A DNA stretch of 64,000 bases from Limonium bicolor (Eukaryota > Streptophyta > Magnoliopsida > Caryophyllales > Plumbaginaceae): positions 350,485,636-350,549,635 of the forward strand of contig CM041776.1 of the NCBI GenBank assembly GCA_023374045.1. Direction: 5' to 3'. Positions within the stretch are counted from its first letter, which is position 1, and each line of letters opens with the position of its first letter. The notes below the pieces were generated by a model, which had not been told where the DNA came from, ran no database searches, and saw only the letters and a list, made by a program, of their open reading frames with translations. Both the position numbers and the translations under genes were made by a program. Below are positions 48,018 through 59,807 of this stretch, piece by piece.

Positions 48018-48370
48018 ATTATCTTTGTGCAAATAGTAGGTAATCCCGAGACAAATCTTTGCTTCCAAAAATTTGCCATATAATCTTTCTTTGAAGTACT
48101 TATGTACGATAAACATCTTTGTACCATCTATAATCTGATAAGTTGGACATCGGATATTGGTTAGGAAGACTTTGTGGGAATTTAGTTTGTCTTTTGGATT
48201 TTCAATCAAGTGTAGGCTAATTGTGATGATAGAAAATCACATGCATCATCTTAAAGTGTTGATCGTTAGGACCATCAAAGACTTCAACGTGATGATTTAT
48301 GATTTCTTGTCAATTCTCTAGTGAGTGTTATCCCACCATTTTTTTAGTTAGCCGGTAATCCAGCAACTAT
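48018..48370 (-). pseudogene. Pararetrovirus-like capsid region, second part
   Basis: On the minus strand the three frames together show, in order, an IVAGLP block, LTREF, LRCPT-type residues (here NIRCPTYQ), and FWKQRFVSGLP with TICTKI. This is the layout of the capsid/Gag segment of plant pararetrovirus-like polyproteins (Caulimoviridae). Stops and frameshifts are frequent and no frame is intact. Family membership is recognised from motif order only. A Ty3-type Gag of similar layout is the main alternative. It is cut on the left by LTR H and continues across solo LTR J. Confidence 0.55.
48366..48370. repeat. Target site duplication of solo LTR J, left (ACTAT)
   Basis: ACTAT directly before TGTAACACCC, repeated at 52697-52701. 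Confidence 0.9.
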
Positions 48371-50011
48371 TGTAACACCCTACTACTAATACAGTCATTA
48401 GCGTCCAATCTCCTTACTCATCAGATACTCGCAGCGGATACATACTTACATACAATGGGTGATACAATGCCGTTAGTCACCCACGTGACTAAACAGGCTA
48501 CTGATTCTACATACAGCATCGGTCTGATGGACCGGAATCCCGAGTACTACAAATCTACAATACATTCTCCACTTACCAAATACTACTACAATCTGCATTC
48601 AATACAATACTCAAGTACCATACAATATATCTACCATACCGAGTTTACTAGGTTCCTTATACAAGCATAATACCTCTTCAAGTTCATACGTACTCACTAA
48701 GAGACTACTTACTACCCATTCCTCGCTACTCCATTAGTTTCTAAATACAAGGGGTGTGCTAGTTAATACACCTCTACATTATGCTACTACTATCCAATGT
48801 AGTCGCGGTCTCGTGCCTTGACCACATTCGCTTCGGGTACCTGCACACTAAAAAATGTCCCCCGAAGGGGTCAGCTTTCGCCGAGCATGATAACCGCATA
48901 CCCCGCGTACTAGTGAGGGTACGCCGACCACTTGGTCGAATACATGCGGTTCATTTCATACAGCATACATGCATACATGCTCTTATACACAATACATGAA
49001 TACTTACGCAAGCATACACACATACACTTCATTACATACATGGAGTACAATATAACCATCAAAACATACTTACCTTCTTCGGATACATATACCCAATACA
49101 TACACAATTTGCAATACGGGTAGTTAGCTTCATTGGTCCACCCGGGTTAATCGGGTGGAGATTACTCTTTTACTCATTACTTCATACATACGCATACATA
49201 CTCATTCTCATACTCATACATACTTACTTACTCTTACTCTTACTCATGTTAAGTCGTCGGGACCTCCGGCCCGGGGACTACTCCGTCCCACCACCGGGAT
49301 TTTATGGTTCACTAATCCAGGATGCTACCCACTTAAGGGATTTGGGCCGTGGACCAGCTTACGAACCAGGAATCGGATCCAACCTCTTGTGTCACCTCAT
49401 CCTCACGCGTGGCCGAAGCTATATCGGACTTGTACTCATTCCAATTTACTCACTTAAGTTAGGAGTTAGCTAGTTAGGAATTAGCACAAGTCAACATTCA
49501 AGCCACATTTACAAATACAAGGCCCAATATACATTCATACGAAATATAATACAATACAGAAGTACAATACAAGATTCATTTACACCATATCATCCTCCAT
49601 ACATTTCATGAATTATACAAACTATTGTTCAAGAGAAATATACCAAGAACAATAAAAACAAGTAAACAGGCAAGTATGTGAATATAATCCGGTTCGTGCA
49701 TTTATCTTATTAGGTGGTCAAATAAGCACACACATCGGGGAACCAGATTAGGATACAGGGCATGAAGAAATCATACCTTCACCGTTGTACTTGTACCCAA
49801 CGTTCCTCGGTATTCACAATTCAAATCCTATGATATACATACATTCAAATGATTAATCTAACTATTATTACTTAATTCGTACTTACTATGTCCTCACACT
49901 TCTTATACTTACACATTACTTATTTACTTTCTTTACCTTAAGTCTTACTTTCTTACTTAACTTAGGTTTACTTTCTTACATGTACATGTTATGTGGATAT
50001 ACATACATATA

Positions 50012-50014
50012 ATA

Positions 50015-50060
<46 letters not shown>
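50012..50060. repeat. (TA)n microsatellite in LTR J
   Basis: About 22 TA units with one interruption, next to the dyad array. Confidence 0.9.
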
Positions 50061-50089
50061 TTCTTATTTAAAATATCTTTTTTTTTTGT

Positions 50090-50490
50090 CAGGACCGGAC
50101 TTGCGACCGACCTTGCAAGTCCGGTCCATTCCAGTAGCTATCTATACCGGAAATTTCTGGCCCGACCGAACTTGCAAGTCCGGTCGCAAGTTCGGTCGAT
50201 TCCAGTAGCTATCCTCGGGAAATTTTTCTGGGCCGACCGAACTTGCAAGTCCGGTCGCAAGTTCGGTCGATTCCAGTAGGTTACAGACGGGGGAAAATTT
50301 CTGGTCCGACCGAACTTGCAAGTCCGGTCGCAAGTCCGGTCGATTCCAGTAGCTTTCTGACGGGAAAATTTTCTGCTCGACCGGACTTGCAAGTCCGGTC
50401 GCAAGTCCGGTCGATTCCAGAAGCTTTCCCGTCTTTGTAAATCTGGGCTCGACCGAACTTGCAAGTCCGGCGCAAGTCCGGTCGGCCCAG
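50090..50490. repeat. 71-bp GACCGAACTTGCAAGTCCGG array in LTR J
   Basis: Six units, each with the arms CCGGACTTGC or CCGAACTTGC and GCAAGTCCGG, then 'tcgattccagtagc' and a G/A-rich linker. The long overlapping open frames here come from a period near a multiple of three and are not genes. Confidence 0.9.
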
Positions 50491-52696
50491 TATTTGCATT
50501 TTAATTTCTGTTTTCGGTCCCCTCTTTCACCCATTACTCCCCATTGTTCCTACACTCATTCCCACACGTTATAACACTAATTAAACCTCCTAATACTCCT
50601 TAGTTCATTCACCAAATCCATTACTAAATCCATCAAACAACTTACACAATTCCTTATTCCTTTCAACACTTGCAATAGTTTCTCCAAGTAGTTTTTGCTA
50701 CAGATTTTGGGTTCTTATTTCCTCCATGTATAGTTCCCTCTCCTAATGCCATCCTACCATTCCAATTCATTTCCAAGCAACTACAATATCTATACCCAAG
50801 TCCAACTCTCCATTTCACCAAATCTTGTACACTCATTCCTCCTAGTTTCCACAATGCACTTAGATACTTTTTGCTACTGATTTTGCCATTTACACTCCTC
50901 TTCTATATCTCCCTCTTCTATCGACATTTCTAACATTCCTAATGCATTTAGAATACATTGCTCATCTCTCTCAACTTACCCTCTATTTTCCTTAATCAAA
51001 ATCTGTTACACATACACACCTTAGTCACCTAGTTTTAACACACTAAGTGTTCCATTCCTAGGTAAATTTTGCCATAGTCTCCCTTATAATTTTATACACT
51101 CACCACACACTCTAATTCACATTGCAATGCTTATTCCACCTGTTGCAATAGACATCAATATACCAGCTCCCATACCTTATACCAATACTAAACAATCACT
51201 TAAAAATTCCTGCACTTAAACACTCAATTCCCAATCTGTTTTGACAGTTTTAAAATGTCTCTTAAGGTTTAAAATACTTGCACTCTTTTACACATTATAC
51301 TACTAATGCATTACCCTTTCCAATACTCATTTCAATCCTCTAAAAACTGTTACATACATACATATATCAAGCTACACAAAAGAGCAATCTTACCTTGCTT
51401 TTCTCTAGCTTTTCTTTCTCTTCCTTCTTCTTTCTCTACCGATTTTGAATTCTCAATCCACTAGCACTACAACCATTCGCATACACCTTTCATATTATGA
51501 ACTAACCCTCACATTAATCAAGCTTTAATCTAGGTTTTAGGGTTTAGAAAATTTATTACCTTTCAAGAGCACAAGAGCTGTTTGGGGTAGCTCAAGAACA
51601 AGATTTCCAACCCCTTCAACAAGCCAAAATCGGCTAGCTAGAGTACAAGAAACCAAACAAGGTTTTAGCTAGATTTTCGTTTTGCCTTTGAGGCTAGAAA
51701 ACAATGGAGTTTTGAAGAGATTTTTACCTCAAAAGAACAAGGAGAACAAGGGCCTTCTAATGGTGGTCTTGGAACTCCAAATGGGACATACCCATAAAAA
51801 CGAAAATGGGTGTTTTCGTTTTTTGGAAAGATAGAAATGTAGCCCTTGGTGAGAGGATTACAATGGTGGTATTTTTATAATTTTTGGAAGAGTTTGGAGA
51901 GAGTTACAAAGGAGAGAAGTTGGTGTTTTTGTGAGGGTTGCTAAATCTCCATGGAAATCGCATGGAAGAAGAAAGGAAGAAAAGAGAGAGTGCTGGTGAG
52001 GGGTGTTCACGTGAGGGAGAATAGAGAATGGGTAGGAGAGAGAGTATGTGAGAGTAGTAGAATAAAGTAGTGAGTGTTTTTACTTTATTAGTTTTGTAGT
52101 TTTGTAAATAAGAGAGTGTGAGTGAGTGTGTGAGAGAGTGTGAGGGATAGGGGGGGCCATCGGCTGGCATACACACACACACACAGCTTCACTTTTTATT
52201 TTAAAAGCGGACACATAAGTTTGTGTTATCTATATTTCTACCCCACAACTTCCCGTTTTTGACAGTTTTTACTAATTTCTCGTTTTCTTGATTTTATTGG
52301 TTCTAAAGCTTCACTAATATTTATTAATGAATATTTAGTTGACCAAAATTATTACGAGTCTATTTGACCCGCTTAAAGACACGTTTTCTCGTTACCTCGA
52401 AAAACGCGCTTTAATGTTCATTAGTGATTTTAATTCATTTTAAGGATCCGTTTTCTTCGGGATTTGTTCCCTAATACTTATTTAGACTTAATTAAGCCTT
52501 TAGAATCTTATAATACGCTAACCGAGGTTTCATACCTCCTATGGTTATTTAATGCTTATTTAGCGGTTCACGCTTTTTAAGCGTTTCTTTATTTCTTTTG
52601 GATTTATTTCTCCTTACCAATATATTTAAGCATTATTAGGCTCTTAATTACATATTAGGATAATTTAATCGCCATATTTAAGGTCGGGGTATTTCA

Positions 52697-52701
52697 ACTA
52701 T
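52697..52701. repeat. Target site duplication of solo LTR J, right (ACTAT)
   Basis: Identical to 48366-48370, adjacent to the LTR end. Confidence 0.9.
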
Positions 52702-53197
52702 GGATCCCGCTGCATGCCTTTCTGTGATCTTACACATCATGCAGGCATTTTTTGCCATGCCCATTCTTGAAGAGTATTGAGAATTTCATATTCGGATTTT
52801 CCATCTATGTTCCATTCATAAATGGAATTTCCATCGTACTGGCTAGATGAAAATTTGGAACGTTCTTCATATTGTATGTCTGGGGGCGTAGGTCGAGGGT
52901 AGTGGTTTTAGGTAGTGTGGAAGTATGAGCCTTGGGGTTTCCTTCTTTGATATCTTGTGAAGATTTTGGTAATCTTGTTTTGCTCTGGATCAGTGAATTG
53001 ATCTTCTATATGAGTTAAGTATATGGAAAACGAAGAAAATTCGCTATCACTAGATTGACATTGGCAGTTATCTAGTGAGTTAAGACATTTTGAGTTGTGG
53101 GATCTTTGGATGTGGATGGAAGTCGTTAAAGACTTTCATATATTTAGTAAGCAAATCGGTGGTAGGATGAACAAAAGGTGCAGTCCCAATAGGAACA
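52702..53197 (-). pseudogene. Pararetrovirus-like capsid region, first part
   Basis: The minus strand encodes, in shifting frames, IEDQFTDPEQNKI, then a tyrosine/tryptophan block ending YEWNIDGKSEYEILNTLQE. The second block is typical of the N-terminal side of the capsid segment in plant pararetrovirus-like polyproteins. It lies upstream in sense of the piece at 48018-48370, which continues it on the other side of LTR J. Stops are present. CACTA element 2 cuts it on the right. Confidence 0.55.
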
Positions 53198-53329
53198 CAC
53201 TAGTGGAACGGGAGCATTTAATGACGGTGGATTAATTGCAGCTTTAACAGAAACCGTGATTAATAAGAAGGCCGGAATTAATTAACGATGTTTATTGAAT
53301 TAACCGTAAGCAATAATCGATCGAAGGTA

Positions 53330-53465
53330 GGCGCGCCTTTTTTAGAACGGACTTTAGATGACGGTTATTAGTGAAACCGTAATCTAAAGTCTCGTGTTAA
53401 CGCGCGCTTTAGGGTCAACGGACTTTAGCTTACGGTTTTAATAATAACTGTCATCTAAAGTCCCC
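53330..53465. repeat. Decayed long inverted repeat of CACTA2
   Basis: Counterpart of the 70-bp perfect repeat in element 1. The arms still pair over ACTTTAGATGACGG-type segments but have several substitutions. Palindromes AACGATATCGTT (53480) and AACGACGTCGTT (53562) follow. Confidence 0.75.
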
Positions 53466-53630
53466 GCCCACTGATGGTTAACGATATCGTTTTGACCTGA
53501 CGCCAAATATTTCCAGCATTATTTGATTTTTTCGACGCCGCGCGTAATCTAAATTACATTTAACGACGTCGTTTTACAAGCGTATTTTAGATTAAAAATA
53601 ACTTTGTATTAATGTGTTACATATGTTTGA

Positions 53631-53706
53631 TCGAATAAGACTCATGGCTTAATGGCCGTGGGTACATGAGTCAACACCATCGATCTTGAGTTCGAAACCC
53701 GGCATA
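53631..53706 (+). other. tRNA-like segment in the CACTA2 subterminal zone
   Basis: TGGCTTAATGG (53645-53655) fits a pol III A box and GAGTTCGAAACCC (53688-53700) fits a B box, about 33 bp apart, in a stretch of about 75 nt. GACTCATG/CATGAGTC (53638-53645 and 53665-53672) is a perfect dyad. It may be a tRNA pseudogene or SINE head. I cannot fold a complete cloverleaf. Confidence 0.45.
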
Positions 53707-54534
53707 GGCCAAATAATTTTCGCGCTATTTTTTTATTTTCGTTACACTTTAGTTTATGGTTCTTTAGGAACCGTCATTTAAAGTGTGACTTTAGATTACG
53801 ATATTCATGTAAACCGTAATCTAAAGTCCTTTTAACTAGAACATTTGTCCGTTTACTCTGCACACTTACAGTAACTCTCCTTCTCTTTCACGCTATCTTC
53901 CTCATTGAAATCGCCTCCTCTCTCCCGTCACCTTAGTAACGGCCATTGCCGCAGTCGCTCCCACCACCTTTGTCACTCCCGTCGTCGCCGGTCACCACCC
54001 ATCTACGTACAATGGTCATCACCGTTGACGTCTCTATCGGGTACTGGGTATGCGGTCGATCGATTGTCGTTTTTTTCTAACTTTGTTCATATACATGTCG
54101 ATTGCTAGTTTTAACCTCGTTTCTATCGAATCCTGAGAGTGTAATGGCAAATGTTCTAACCTTGTTCATATATTTGTGCCCAGATTCACAGTTAATTGCA
54201 ACCTAGTTCGTGGGCTGATTTCTGCACTACTTGCCCACTTCGGTGCTTAGTAACTGTAATTTTGCAAACCAAACTGTAAACTGCTGTATTTAGTTATTCT
54301 TAGCATTTGGTATTACAATTAATACATAGTAGTGTAGTTTAAAATATAAAATTAGTTGAGAGCCTTTGGTCTGGTAGATATATCTCTTAGCAGATTCGAA
54401 GTTGTGATACTTGTTTACTGCAGCTTGTTGCAGTTGATTTCTTGTACTTGTGAATATTTCTTTAAAGTTAATACAGCTTACCTTTCTTCTAGATAAATAT
54501 AAAATTAGTGTATAAGTAATTTTGATGGTGCGTG

Positions 54535-56563
54535 TGCGAGCCTCAATTTTTAAACCCTATCCTAGGTTTATTCGAGTGATTAGGATCTAGTCGGGTTTTA
54601 GGCCCACTTATAACCTAAGATTAATAACTATGTCATATAACAATAATTATTAAAACCTAAGCTAGCTCACTGGAACCTATTATGAGTCGCCACCTAATTT
54701 TAACCTAGATCAAATTAGGAAAGGAGAGTTCGGGTTCGGGGGCTTTATATTCGACTTAATTAGGGTTCAATTACTTTCATTACCCCTAGAAGTCGTTTTT
54801 CCTCTACTTAGTTTAATTACGGCTTATTACGAGTCATTTTTAACCTAAGTACGTGCTTCTGTTTTTTTATTTTTAACATTTTTTGACAGAAAATTAAAGT
54901 GAAATTAAAACTACCTAAACTAGGGGTTCGAAGGCAGAATTAGGTCAAATTTTAATTATGTCCGTAGCCATGGACCCCATGTCCGAGACCACGGACCCCA
55001 ATTGAATTACAAAATTAGGAAAACAGAACTAAAATAAAAAGCAAACTTGAAAAGTCCGGGGCCACGGACAGGGTATCCGTGGGCCCGAACATGTATTGTC
55101 AGAAACCCTATAATTTGATAAATTGGAAAATAAGAAATCCCGCCACCGTCCGTGGGTGTCCGTGGTCACGGAAAACCCGTCCGTGGTCCCGGACCATGCG
55201 TCCGAGGTCACGGACCACCCACAGACAATGGGTTTTTGATAGTTCCCGACGATGTTTGTAGCTCAAAATTTATGGGTTTATAGCCTAAAAGATGTGCAAT
55301 ATGTTAGTAAGAAAAAGATTTCAATTTGAAGTCAAAATTAATACGAAACTTAGCTAACAAGTTAGAAGGCAGAAACACAAATAAACCTTAATTCAGAAGC
55401 AAGAAAAAGTCAATTTGATTAGAAATTTTGACCAGAAGTGTATTTGATCAGAAGAGTATGAAAATTTGGTTTCTAACCTATTTTGGTTTCGAAAAGCTGT
55501 TGTTCCTTCACGTCGGGAATCTTCGAAAGCTTCGTTGGTGGCCGATCCGGTTCAACTTTGACCTAAGCTTCTGGACCCTTCTTCCTTGTGTTGCTAAGGA
55601 CGTTTTGCTTCTGTATTTGTGGTGGTTTTGTGTTTGGAAGTCTGATGGGGAAAGAGATATTGTGTTTTTTGGTGATTTCGGGATGATTTCCGTATAGATT
55701 CGAGGCTCGGGATTGCAAAAACGTGGAAATTAGGTTGACGGCTGAGTTCTATGACTTTGGGGATGATCTCCTCTGACCTAGTTGTTTTTGGGAGGTCCTT
55801 TTATAGAAAGAGCATGGTCAAATTGATAGAGCAAGATCTTTATCTAAAACACTGATTTTGTGCTCTAAGGGAATCTTATTTTTTAGAATATGTTGCAGGC
55901 TGATAAAAATTGTGAAAATTTAACTGATGGTAAAGAATAATTTTTAGGAATTTTGAGAGTTAGAATCGGATTATTTTGATAAATAATCGATTAGATAAAA
56001 ATCTCACAATCTGGAATCTCCCATAATTCATAACTTATTATTAGAAAGTAACAAAATTCCAACGGCATAAGTCTCTAAAAATCATCCTCTATCTTTTATT
56101 AAAATTTCATGACATTTTGATTTGAATTCGGTATTTTCCAGAGGAGAGAGAAAATTGCAAAAATGATTGAATTCTCTTTTAAATTTTGGGTTAACGTTCC
56201 AAATAAAATAATTTCATGTTTGTGACTGTATGTAGTCATTCTAACCATGTGATAATTTTATTTTAATTTTGGAAACCTTCTATTTTGAGGCTATTTCATG
56301 TGTTAATTATTAAAGAAATTAGCTTATAATATGAATTAAAAGCTTAATTTCCAGAATAAATATTATCAGAAAATCACGAAATACCTTTCATAATGACTAT
56401 GATATTTGGAAGTGTTTAGAGATAATGAACAAGTCATATGAAAATAGAAAATCCCGAAAACGTCCTTGGAAAATCCCGTCTTGGTGCTTTTTAACCGTTT
56501 TGCCCTTTGTAACACGTATGCCTTAGAGACTATTCCGAGGGGGTTAAAATTTTGGGTATAACA
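54535..56563 (+). mobile_element. Solo LTR Y inserted in CACTA2
   Basis: Borders TGCGAGCCTC and GGGTATAACA (2029 bp), flanked by GCGTG (54530-54534) and GCATG (56564-56568), an imperfect 5-bp duplication. CACTA1 has the empty site with GCGTG near 31060. It includes a 'gagtcgccacctaattttaacc' segment and a CCGTGG/CCACGG array. There is no coding region, and the Ty3/gypsy assignment is inference from the termini. Confidence 0.7.
54955..55235. repeat. CCGTGG-CCACGG dyad array in LTR Y
   Basis: About seven irregular units pairing GTCCGTGG with CCACGGAC. This GC-rich patch stands out in AT-rich surroundings. Confidence 0.75.
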
Positions 56564-57192
56564 GCATGCGAATTTGACGTTGATAAAACTGATTTGGAAA
56601 CGTTAGAAATATAGGGGAGATGCTGTCGAATTTTTTGGCGGTTTAGCTAGCATTTTAACCTTGATTTTTTTTTCCGAATTCTAATGCTGTCGTTTTTCCT
56701 TTATGCATCAGGACTACAACCTTATTTTGGCTTCCAACCTCAACCGTCTTAGCATCGGCTAATCGTCTACCATAGGTAAGATTTACATATATACATATAG
56801 TATTTGACAAACTACCAAACATAGTTATCCGCCCAAGATATACCTAATAGAGGTATATTTTCGGCAGTCCCTGTTGGGACTGTCCATGATTGTTAAATCT
56901 CACACCTAGGATGTGAATGAGTTTTTAATATGTACTTTATTGATTATTTCAGTAGTATCTCTTTATTGTTCTTCGAATGCATATATTATTGATTAATATC
57001 ATAACATCGTGCATTTGAAGAACTGTAGGGAGATGCTGCCGAAATTTTCAATAAATGACATATTAAAAACACGTTCACTGGTGGGATTTAATACTCATGG
57101 ATGGATTTAGGTTGATAAGATACAAAAGTGTAAAGACTCTGCCACGGGTGACGGTATGAAATGGCTGCCTTCATATAAATAGCTAGAAGGAG

Positions 57193-59320
57193 ATGGAACG
57201 TTCGTGGATTTATAGCGGAAATTTGGATGACAAGTTTTTAGAAGGAGTTGATAAGTTATGCATGGTGTTGGCGAACAATCTGAAACCTACAGACAACGGA
57301 TACATATTTTGTCCGTGTATCGACTGCCAAAACAATCTGAGATATCGTGGCGTTGAAACAAGAAACAGAAGTTGGAGATGATAAAGTTGCTGGTGATCCA
57401 GAAGACGTTACAGATGACGTTGAGCCAGATTTCTGGGATAATGACATTGAGACTATGCTCGAAGATGTGGAACGACATTATTCTAACACGCTAGACAAGT
57501 ATGAAAATTTATTGGATTCATCCAAAACACCGTTGTACCCCGGGTGAGACCCTACAAAGTTAAGCAAGTTGAGTGTCGTCCTCAAGCTATTCAACTTGAA
57601 AGCGAAACATAGCTGGAGCGACATAAGTTTCACTGCCTCCCTGGAACTATTGAAATACGTTCTTCCGGTGGACAACGTTTTACCAACGACTACATACTCA
57701 GCCAAAAAACTGATGTGCCCAAAGGGTATGGAGTACCAGAAAATTCATGCTTGTCCAAATGGTTGCATGTTGTTTTGGAAATCAGATGAATTTGCTGAAA
57801 GTTGTTCAGCATGTGGAGCGTCACGGTGTAAGAAACAACAAACTCACATCAGCGATAGTAAGAAAGGTTCACCAACTATGGTACTATGGTTCAGATGTTT
57901 GTTCTCCATTGAGGAAGACACAGAGAATCTTTGGTGGCATTCAGTTCACAGGAAAAAGGATGGTAGATTGAGACATCCCGCTGATGCACCACAGTGGAGA
58001 AACATAGACATAAAATTTCTTGAGTTTGGTAACGAACTGAGAAACCTAAGGCTAGGCTTGTGCACGGATGGGATGAACCCTTACGGTACTTTGAGTAGCA
58101 TACATAGTACCTGGCCTGTGCTTTTGGTTATTTACAATCTACCGCCGTGGTTATGCATGAAACCACAACACATCTTGTTGCCTTTGTTAATATCGGGTCC
58201 AAAGCAACCGGGCAACAAAATTGATGTATTCCTACAACCTTTGATAGAGGATCTACAACTCTTGTGGAATGAAGGGGCTACGGTTTATGACTCATTCAGC
58301 AAAGAGGACTTCAATTTGCGTGCTAGTTGTACTGCACAATCAATGATATCCCCGCCTATGGTAATCTTTCAGGCTATTCAATCAAGGGGGCGTTGGCGTG
58401 TCCGATTTGTGGGGAAAACACTTGTAGCATTCGCTTGAAACATAGTGGCAAAAACGTGTACATGGGCCACCGAAAAATGCTTCAAAAAGGACATAAGCAT
58501 CAAAAGATGGCGAAAGAGTTTGATGGGAAAACTGATCACAGCGTGGCGCGCCAGCCTTTGACAGGTATAGAGATTTACAAAAAGTTGGATAATATTGTCA
58601 ACAACTTTGGGCCGCCAACAAAAGTGGTGAAAAAAGTGTCTGGAAAAAGAAATCAATATTTTGGGAACTCCAGTACTGGCAGCATCTAGAGGTTAGACAT
58701 TGTATCGATGGGATGCATGTCTAGAAGAACGTGGGTGAAAGTATCACTAGCCCCCTTTTGAACATAAAAGGAAAGACTAAAGATCATTTGAAAGGAAGAA
58801 AAGATTTAATTGAGTTGGCCATATGCACAGAGCTTGGCCCGCAAGAATGTGGAAAACGCACATTCTTGCCTCCTGCCTGTCACACTTTGTCTAAAGAAGA
58901 GAAACATAGTCAATGCAGTACCCTTTACAACATCAAGGTTCCTTCAGGATACTCCTCAAACATAAGAATCCTAGAGTCCATCCTAGATTTCAAATTAGTA
59001 GGAATGAAATCTCATGATTATCATGTCCTACTTCAAGAATTTTTGCCAATTGCATTACGTGGGATCTTGCCAGATGCTGTCACACACACAATCACAAACG
59101 TCAGTGTCTTCCTCAAATCCATTTCGTCTAAGGTTCTTGATGTGGACACTCTGACTAAATTGCAAAAGGATCTTATTGTGACAATGTGCCAGCTGGAGAT
59201 GTATTTTCCTCCATCGTTCTTCGACATAATGATACATCTCCTCGTGCATCTTGTAAGAGAGATTCTGATGTGTGGTCCTTTGTACCTTCGTTACATGTAT
59301 CGGTTCGAAAGGTACATGGG
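57193..59320 (+). pseudogene. CACTA2 transposase, broken
   Basis: Starts MERSWIYSGNLDDKFL like CACTA1. A 122-bp deletion relative to CACTA1 (its 31853-31974) shifts the frame inside the transposase-associated domain. A stop follows LYPG near 57547. The Tnp2 region continues with LGLCTDGMNPYG (first catalytic aspartate), NLPPWLC, ISGPKQPGN and then, after a frameshift near 58330, CTINDIPAYGNLSGYS. RHCIDGMHV (second aspartate) is followed by a stop near 58720; the last stretch ends at RFERYMG, where gypsy K enters. The usual remaining transposase sequence is absent here. Confidence 0.9.
59316..59320. repeat. Left flank of gypsy K (ATGGG)
   Basis: Likely target duplication copy directly before TGTAACACCC. 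The partner is outside the window. Confidence 0.5.
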
Positions 59321-59807
59321 TGTAACACCCCTACCGGTAATCACGGAATTAACTGCTAACCCGTCTCCTTTACTAATACACAAGCAGCGGAAAATTCCAA
59401 TACAACCGGGGGTGAAACAATGCCGTTAGTCACCTACGTGACTAGAAGGCCAATCCCAACTCAAATACAACAACAATTACAATATCGGTCTGATGGGTCT
59501 TATATACCGCACTACAAACCAAACTATACAATCCATTCCTTGATCAATAGTCAAAGCAAATACAACTTCAACTCCTTAATACACAAATACAATAACCATT
59601 CCATACTATACCGAGTCTCTACAATCATCAAGTTGCCGGTAACAATTCGGCTTACAATTCAACATTTCAAATAATTACAACCTTCACTAATCAACTACCC
59701 ATGCTTTCATAGCACCCCGTCCTACTCTCGAACGGTGATCGGCTTCCATGTACCTGGAAAATAAAAATGGTGCCCCAAGGGGCTCAGCAAAATTGCTGCA
59801 TATGACT
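59321..59807 (-). mobile_element. Gypsy K 3' LTR, truncated
   Basis: Plus-strand start TGTAACACCCCTACCGG, homologous to 61894-62386. Homology stops near 59807, just after the dyads GCCCC-AA-GGGGC (59772-59783) and CAGCA-AAAT-TGCTG (59785-59798). The remaining several kilobases of LTR are missing. Confidence 0.8.

Larger units (their letters stand above)
48371..52696 (-). mobile_element. Solo LTR J (gypsy, 4.3 kb)
   Basis: Plus-strand borders TGTAACACCCTAC and GGGGTATTTCA, flanked on both sides by ACTAT, with no internal region. This is the product of recombination between the two LTRs of a complete element. It carries the CCCCGAAGGGG dyad at 48859-48870, CGACCA-CT-TGGTCG at about 48926-48939, a TA microsatellite and the GACCGAACTTGC array. 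Confidence 0.93.

Noticed and set aside
48910..49457. Small frames with His/Thr/Tyr repeats
   Set aside because: Products of 'catacata' and 'actcatac' simple sequence in LTR J.
50138..50534. Overlapping minus-strand frames rich in RPDLQVRS-type repeats
   Set aside because: They are translations of the 71-bp dyad array in LTR J.
53631..53706. A functional tRNA gene
   Set aside because: A and B boxes fit, but I cannot build acceptor and anticodon stems, so only a tRNA-like call is made.
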